Shown: positions 60,122 through 64,000 of the stretch, in pieces
Position numbering within the stretch: the first letter of the stretch is position 1
Layout: each line of letters starts with the position of its first letter
Assembly (NCBI RefSeq): GCF_023101765.2
Contig: NC_064231.1
Location: 7,268,501-7,332,500, forward strand
Reading direction: 5' to 3'
DNA: 64,000 nucleotides
Source of the DNA: Spodoptera frugiperda
Lineage: Eukaryota; Arthropoda; Insecta; Lepidoptera; Noctuidae
Notes under the pieces: generated by a model
The model's database searches: none
Seen by the model: only the letters and a program-made list of their open reading frames with translations
What the model was told of the DNA's origin: nothing
Position numbers and translations under genes: made by a program

Positions 60122-60803
60122 ATGAAATCCGTACGTTAATTTTTAATATTTACTAAATAACGATCTGCATAATTTTGAAATGTTATCTAAATAAATATTC
60201 TTCCTCTTACCTCTAACAGAATACCAACGTGGATTTGTGACATAATGCTTTGTATTTCGTTTGACAAGTGAGAGTTCCAGATGGCAAGCCCATTTCGGAA
60301 TACGGTACGGTAACGTCTTTTTATAGTATTTTAACAATGTGTTTTGTGTAATATAGATGATCATTGTCGCCCTCGCCCTCGTGGCCGTCGCCGCCGCTAT
60401 CCCCGTCGACGAGCCCCCCAAGATCCTGCGCTCTAATTCGACCAGCAGCCCGATGGTGGCTACTCGTTTGGGTAAGACAATAACATAATATTTGGGCATT
60501 AAACTGATGGAATATTAACTACAGTGGTAGAATTTTAACATTTAGAGTACTGAACTACAAAATCATAATTTGTGTATCACCTACAGATATGAGACCGAGG
60601 ACGGTATCAACCGCCAGGAAGAAGGTCAGGTGAAGCAAGTTGTTGACGAGGAGAACAAGCCCCAGTCCGTCGTTGTTGTCCGCGGTTCTTACTCCTACAC
60701 CAACGTCGACGGCAAACCTGAGACCATTAGCTACTACGCTGACGAGACCGGATACCACGCGGAAGGAGAGTCCATCCCCAAGGTCCCCGTTGCCAGGAGA
60801 TAA
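60122..60803 (+). pseudogene. RR-1 cuticular protein, gene 3, frameshifted copy
   Basis: Exons equivalent to gene 2 are 60122-60130, 60357-60471 and 60587-60803. Exon 2 is 115 bases instead of 116: gene 2 has CTAATTTCGACC where this copy has CTAATTCGACC (near 60437), a one-base deletion. Downstream of it the frame reads NSTSSPMVATRL. After splicing, exon 3 is entered in the wrong frame and hits a stop within about 15 codons, so the RR-1 domain is lost. Exon 3 itself is intact and would encode the full chitin-binding consensus ending VPVARR. Splice sites, TATA, initiator and poly(A) signal are preserved, which suggests either a very young pseudogene or a sequencing/assembly error. Exon 2 also has several substitutions clustered after the deletion, which favours real decay. 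Confidence 0.8.
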
Positions 60804-61004
60804 GCATGACTTCCCATCGATCTTAAACATACTTCGATAGCTTTACTGACAATGATCTGCTGTGCCTAATGACTTTGTTATCGTTTAAGTTTACCAGTCA
60901 GACAGGAGCGCGTGGTGGCATTACTGCTATCGTTACTTCTTAACGTTCCTTGTTATTTAATTCTGTTACCCTGTTGAGTTTTATTTTAATGTGATCGCAA
61001 TGTA

Positions 61005-61010
61005 AATAAA
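61005..61010 (+). terminator. Poly(A) signal of cuticle gene 3
   Basis: AATAAA about 200 bases after the stop of exon 3, conserved with gene 2. Confidence 0.6.
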
Positions 61011-61574
61011 TACAATTTTTAAGAACTTAACTTACGTTTTTATTTTATAGTCATTTTAATGTTTTTTGTCTTCACTCATACTAATGTATAACTTACGTAT
61101 GAATTACCAATTACTATGAAAACTTAAAAAAAAAGAGGTCCAAAATCTTAAGACTTTATGGATTTTTCCACGGAATCCTTCGCTGACTTTCAGGACCAAA
61201 ATCTGGCATCTGCAATGGTGTGTTGGAATACCGTAGTTTCCTCTCTGCAGACTCTGTAGGCTCTAGTAATTTAGTCTTTTCTTACCTATGTATTTTTACA
61301 GCGAGTTAACAACTTAAGTGTTGAATCGCATTTTCGTCTCATAAATGTAAGCATACCTATAATTAATTGAAGGTATCTCTTAGCTACGAGTACATTTTGA
61401 TGGTTTAACTTACACAATAAGGGACATTGCCAGAGTAAGTCACCTTCGGGGATTCTTAGCACCCCTTGTCCCACCGCTACCCTGACCGCAACCACGGTGG
61501 CTAGGAACGGCGGGCCTGCCGTAAACTGCAGGGCCTGGATTTATCTGTATCTTCAATGAGGGCTCCTGTTCTAA

Positions 61575-62050
61575 AACATACCTCGGTCAGACTCTTACTG
61601 ACTAAAAACTACTCCGTTCCTACTCCTGTATGAGCCGTAACCCTGGTAACCCGTTAGGTAGTCCGCAGCTCCGGGTCAGACATCAGCTCTGTTGGACCCC
61701 AACTGTGGTGGTCTGGCTCTTGGAGGCGCACGTAGAACGCGACGCGCAGTACGGTACGCACGGGTCTGTGTCTGGTCGGGCGGCGAGGTACCCTTGCTCG
61801 CCGTCTGTAGCCCCGCATTTAGGTACGGAGGCCGGAGATTACCACGAAATCTTCGACGCCCGAAATGTCTCCTGCAGCGGCACAACACTCTACCTCCTCT
61901 ATAGAAGCATAACTGCTTCGCAGAAGAAGGAGACGGTGTCCCATTCCTCTTCGTTCCGCACCATGGCCTAAACCAAAGCCGGACGTGAGAAGTCACGCGG
62001 CGGTGCTCAGCCCATGCCGTGCACACCGCCAGTGTATTCTCCACCGTTTT
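61575..62050 (-). mobile_element. R1-like LINE 3' fragment, frame-broken
   Basis: On the minus strand, a fragment beginning around ENTLAVCTAWAEHRRV (from 62044) aligns with EHTLAVCPAWVEHRRV of the copy at 62570-63010. It is followed by the same 3' UTR blocks (GGTGGTCTGGCTCTTGGAGGCG, CGGGTCAGACATCAGC, CAGACTCTTACTGAC). The frame is interrupted within the coding part, so it is a dead, 5'-truncated copy. Confidence 0.7.
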
Positions 62051-62569
62051 AAACGCATGCTTTACTTATTGACATTTGTGATTTCTGAAATAAAAAATAA
62101 ATTGGGAAGTTTTTAGTTTTTGCTCCGCACGTTGGCCCCCGTGGTTTGGGGCCCGTATAATTGATGCGGCAGATACGGCGCTAGCTACGCACATGATAAT
62201 ATGTAAGTCGAGATCGTAGAGGCGATTCGACTTTTATCCGTAAATCGAGATAAAAATATTGCTGTAATGGGTGGAAGAACGTTATCATTTTTCTGGTTGA
62301 TCAAAGGGTATTGTTATACATTTATAACGAATTCATAAAATATTTTTATAATTCGTGTTCTGTCTGCCTTGATGTCTTTGAAGTCAATCTAATTAGAAAT
62401 CTCAAAAATATCCAAATCTCATAAAAAAGAATAGCTACACCAAGTTTGAACGTCAAAGATTTAAGTTTATAGTAAGTTGCCGAATGTAAGATTAGCGAAA
62501 CTAGTTTTTCTGAAGATATCTATATTTTGCACTTTTAACATACTTTTATTTGGGCTCGCTGTCATTGCA

Positions 62570-63310
62570 GCGGTAAGTCCCCTCTTTGAGGAGTGGCTAG
62601 AGAGGCGCCACGGCGTCCTCACCTACCGCCTGACGCAGGTGCTTACCGGACATGGAAGCTTCGGTAGGTTCCTGTTTCTGATTGGGCGGGAGGAAACGCC
62701 CGGGTGTCATCACTGCGAAGACCGCCCGGAGGACACGGTGGAACATACGCTTGCGGTCTGCCCTGCGTGGGTTGAGCACCGCCGTGTCCTCAGGGATGTG
62801 GTCGGCGACGGCGCCCTCTCGCGTCCGGCACTGATACAAGCCATGGTGCGGAGCGAGGGGGACTGGGATGCCGTCTCCTCCTTCTGCGAAGCAGTCATGC
62901 TAGCTAAGGAGGAGGCGGGGCGCGTGAGAGAACGAACCTCTTCACGCCCCAGCCGTCGCGAGAGACACTCCGGGCGTCGGGGATCGCGCGACGATCTCCG
63001 GCCACCGTAAGTGCGGGTCTGCGGACGGCGAGCAAGGGTAGCTCGCCGCCCGACCAGAACCAGACCCGTGCGTGCGGCGCGTCGCGTTCTGCGCGCGCCT
63101 CAAAGAGCCATCAGACCACCACAGATGGGGCCCATAGGGCTGATGTCTAATCCGGAGCTGCGGACTACCTAGCGGGTTTACCGGGGCTCCGGCCGACGGG
63201 CAGGAGTAGGAACGGGGTGGTTTTTAGTCAGTAAGAGTCTGACACTCCCTCTCGCCTCGCCCAAGGCGGGAGAAGTCATTGGATGATTTTCCACCCTCAA
63301 AAAAAAAAAA
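62570..63310 (+). pseudogene. R1-like LINE: C-terminal reverse-transcriptase end plus 3' UTR
   Basis: The open frame 62477-63010 contains, from about 62570, FEEWLERRHGVLTYRLTQV, then a CCHC-type knuckle (CHHCEDRPEDTVEHTLAVC) and PAWVEHRRVL, then a charged tail SRPSRRERHSGRRG and a stop. This matches the C-terminal region of R1-clade non-LTR polymerases. The catalytic domain is missing (5' truncation), so it cannot move. The 3' UTR (63011-63298) contains the tail blocks seen in at least eight other fragments of the window and ends in a run of about 12 A. The upstream 62477-62569 part of the frame is unrelated host sequence. Confidence 0.75.
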
Positions 63311-63429
63311 CATACTTTTATTAGGTCAACCTGTAACGAACTATGAACAAAATTTATAACAATCTGAAATTCTGAATTACACACGTAATTGTTGTATCAT
63401 CATGGAACTTGGTACTTATGTAATGATTT

Positions 63430-63590
63430 TTTTAAGGGGGGAAAATCATCCAGTGTCTTCTTCAGCCTTGGGCGAGGCGAGAGGGAGTGTCAGACTCTTA
63501 TTGACTAAAAACCACCCCGTTCCTACTCCTGCTTTTCGAGTTGGAGCTCCGGTAAATCCGCTAGGTAGCCCGCAACTCTGGAACTTATCT
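63430..63590 (-). mobile_element. R1-like LINE 3' tail (minus strand)
   Basis: GGGGAAAATCATCCAGTG...GCGAGAGGGAGTGTCAGACTC...CCACCCCGTTCCTACTCC...GTAAATCCGCTAGGTAGCCCGC is the reverse complement of the 3' UTR at about 63160-63300. Facing the + copy about 120 bases away, it makes an inverted pair. Confidence 0.8.
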
Positions 63591-63814
63591 GAAGATAATA
63601 TGACTATGCAATATTATCGTACCAATAAGAAGGTTTGATGATACTGTGGAAGACTGAAGGTCACTGATGGAACATAGGGCTAACTACTAGTACATAAAAA
63701 TATCGAGATTTTGTTTTTACTAAAGGAAATGACATTTAAATACCTTTAAATCCCTGTGACGTTATTACTCACGCGTGCTAGGTACACACACAATACTAGT
63801 ATTTTAGCCTTTTT

Positions 63815-64000
63815 TTCCCGAAGGGGTAGGCAGAGGTGCACATTATGGCATGTTATGCCACTGTATAATGTATACCCATTTTTCACAATTCATGTTGTAA
63901 GTCTCATGTAATAGGGGGCAGCTTATTGCCATATACCGGGTACATTTCTAGACTCCGTGCTACTACTGAGAACTTTTCGAAAAACCGACAGAGGCCCAAC
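63815..64000 (-). mobile_element. SINE-like element cut by the window end
   Basis: GGTAGGCAGAGGTGCACATTATGGCATG...CCATATACCGGGTAC...GACTCCGTGCTACTACTGAG...TTTTCGAAAAACC matches 52735-52910 in order and orientation. The B-box part lies beyond the window. Confidence 0.6.

Larger units (their letters stand above)
60001..61011 (+). repeat. Tandem duplication unit B (cuticle gene 3)
   Basis: Second unit of the duplication starting at 55131, about 4.87 kb downstream. Similarity covers promoter, exons, introns and the poly(A) signal. The fold-back element and other repeats lie between the units. Confidence 0.85.

Noticed and set aside
61286..61495. 69-residue minus-strand frame
   Set aside because: No recognisable domain and it overlaps repeat-like sequence; cannot be supported as a gene.
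62477..62569. Start of the long + frame before the LINE segment as a genuine N-terminus
   Set aside because: Hydrophobic AT-rich host sequence that merely stays open into the truncated LINE; the R1-like similarity starts about 62570.

Overview
The window is animal nuclear DNA, almost certainly from a moth or butterfly. It is AT-rich, its genes have GT-AG introns, and its repeats are of lepidopteran type: small Helitrons ending in CTAG(T), tRNA-derived SINEs, short inverted-repeat MITEs and 5'-truncated LINE tails. The species cannot be resolved by eye. Nothing looks bacterial or viral, and there is no CRISPR array, operon or phage.

Six genes were found, all on the + strand. (1) A CCDC6 orthologue (1524-5437, 9 coding exons, 418 aa, coiled coil with a proline-rich tail). 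(2) brachyenteron/Brachyury (27554-33838, 7 coding exons, 468 aa), a T-box transcription factor of posterior/hindgut development. It is preceded by about 21 kb without a protein gene, which probably holds its regulatory DNA and a non-coding leader exon. (3) ORC3/latheo (35371-45580, 12 exons, 720 aa), a subunit of the origin recognition complex, with an E2F-like site 19 bases before the ATG. (4-6) Three RR-1 cuticle-protein genes (50597, 55268 and 60122) with the same architecture: a 9-base first coding exon, a signal-peptide exon and a chitin-binding exon, each with TATA and initiator elements at identical spacing. The second and third are a recent tandem duplication, and the third carries a one-base deletion that breaks its frame.

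The rest is mobile DNA. The main items are: a Helitron of about 1.45 kb in tandem at 11640-14573; another complete copy in the last ORC3 intron; a 188-bp Lep1-type Helitron 35 bases before an ORC3 splice acceptor; a 1.09-kb fold-back element with arms of about 427 bp at 57177-58270; several small MITEs; LINE fragments including the C-terminal end of an R1-like reverse transcriptase (62570-63310); and two or more SINE families.

The four kinds of gene do not form one pathway. They are ordinary neighbours: a housekeeping coiled-coil protein, a developmental regulator, a replication factor and a cuticle cluster. I found no evidence of an undescribed protein system. The most unusual structures are the tandem Helitron, the fold-back element and the broken cuticle-gene copy.
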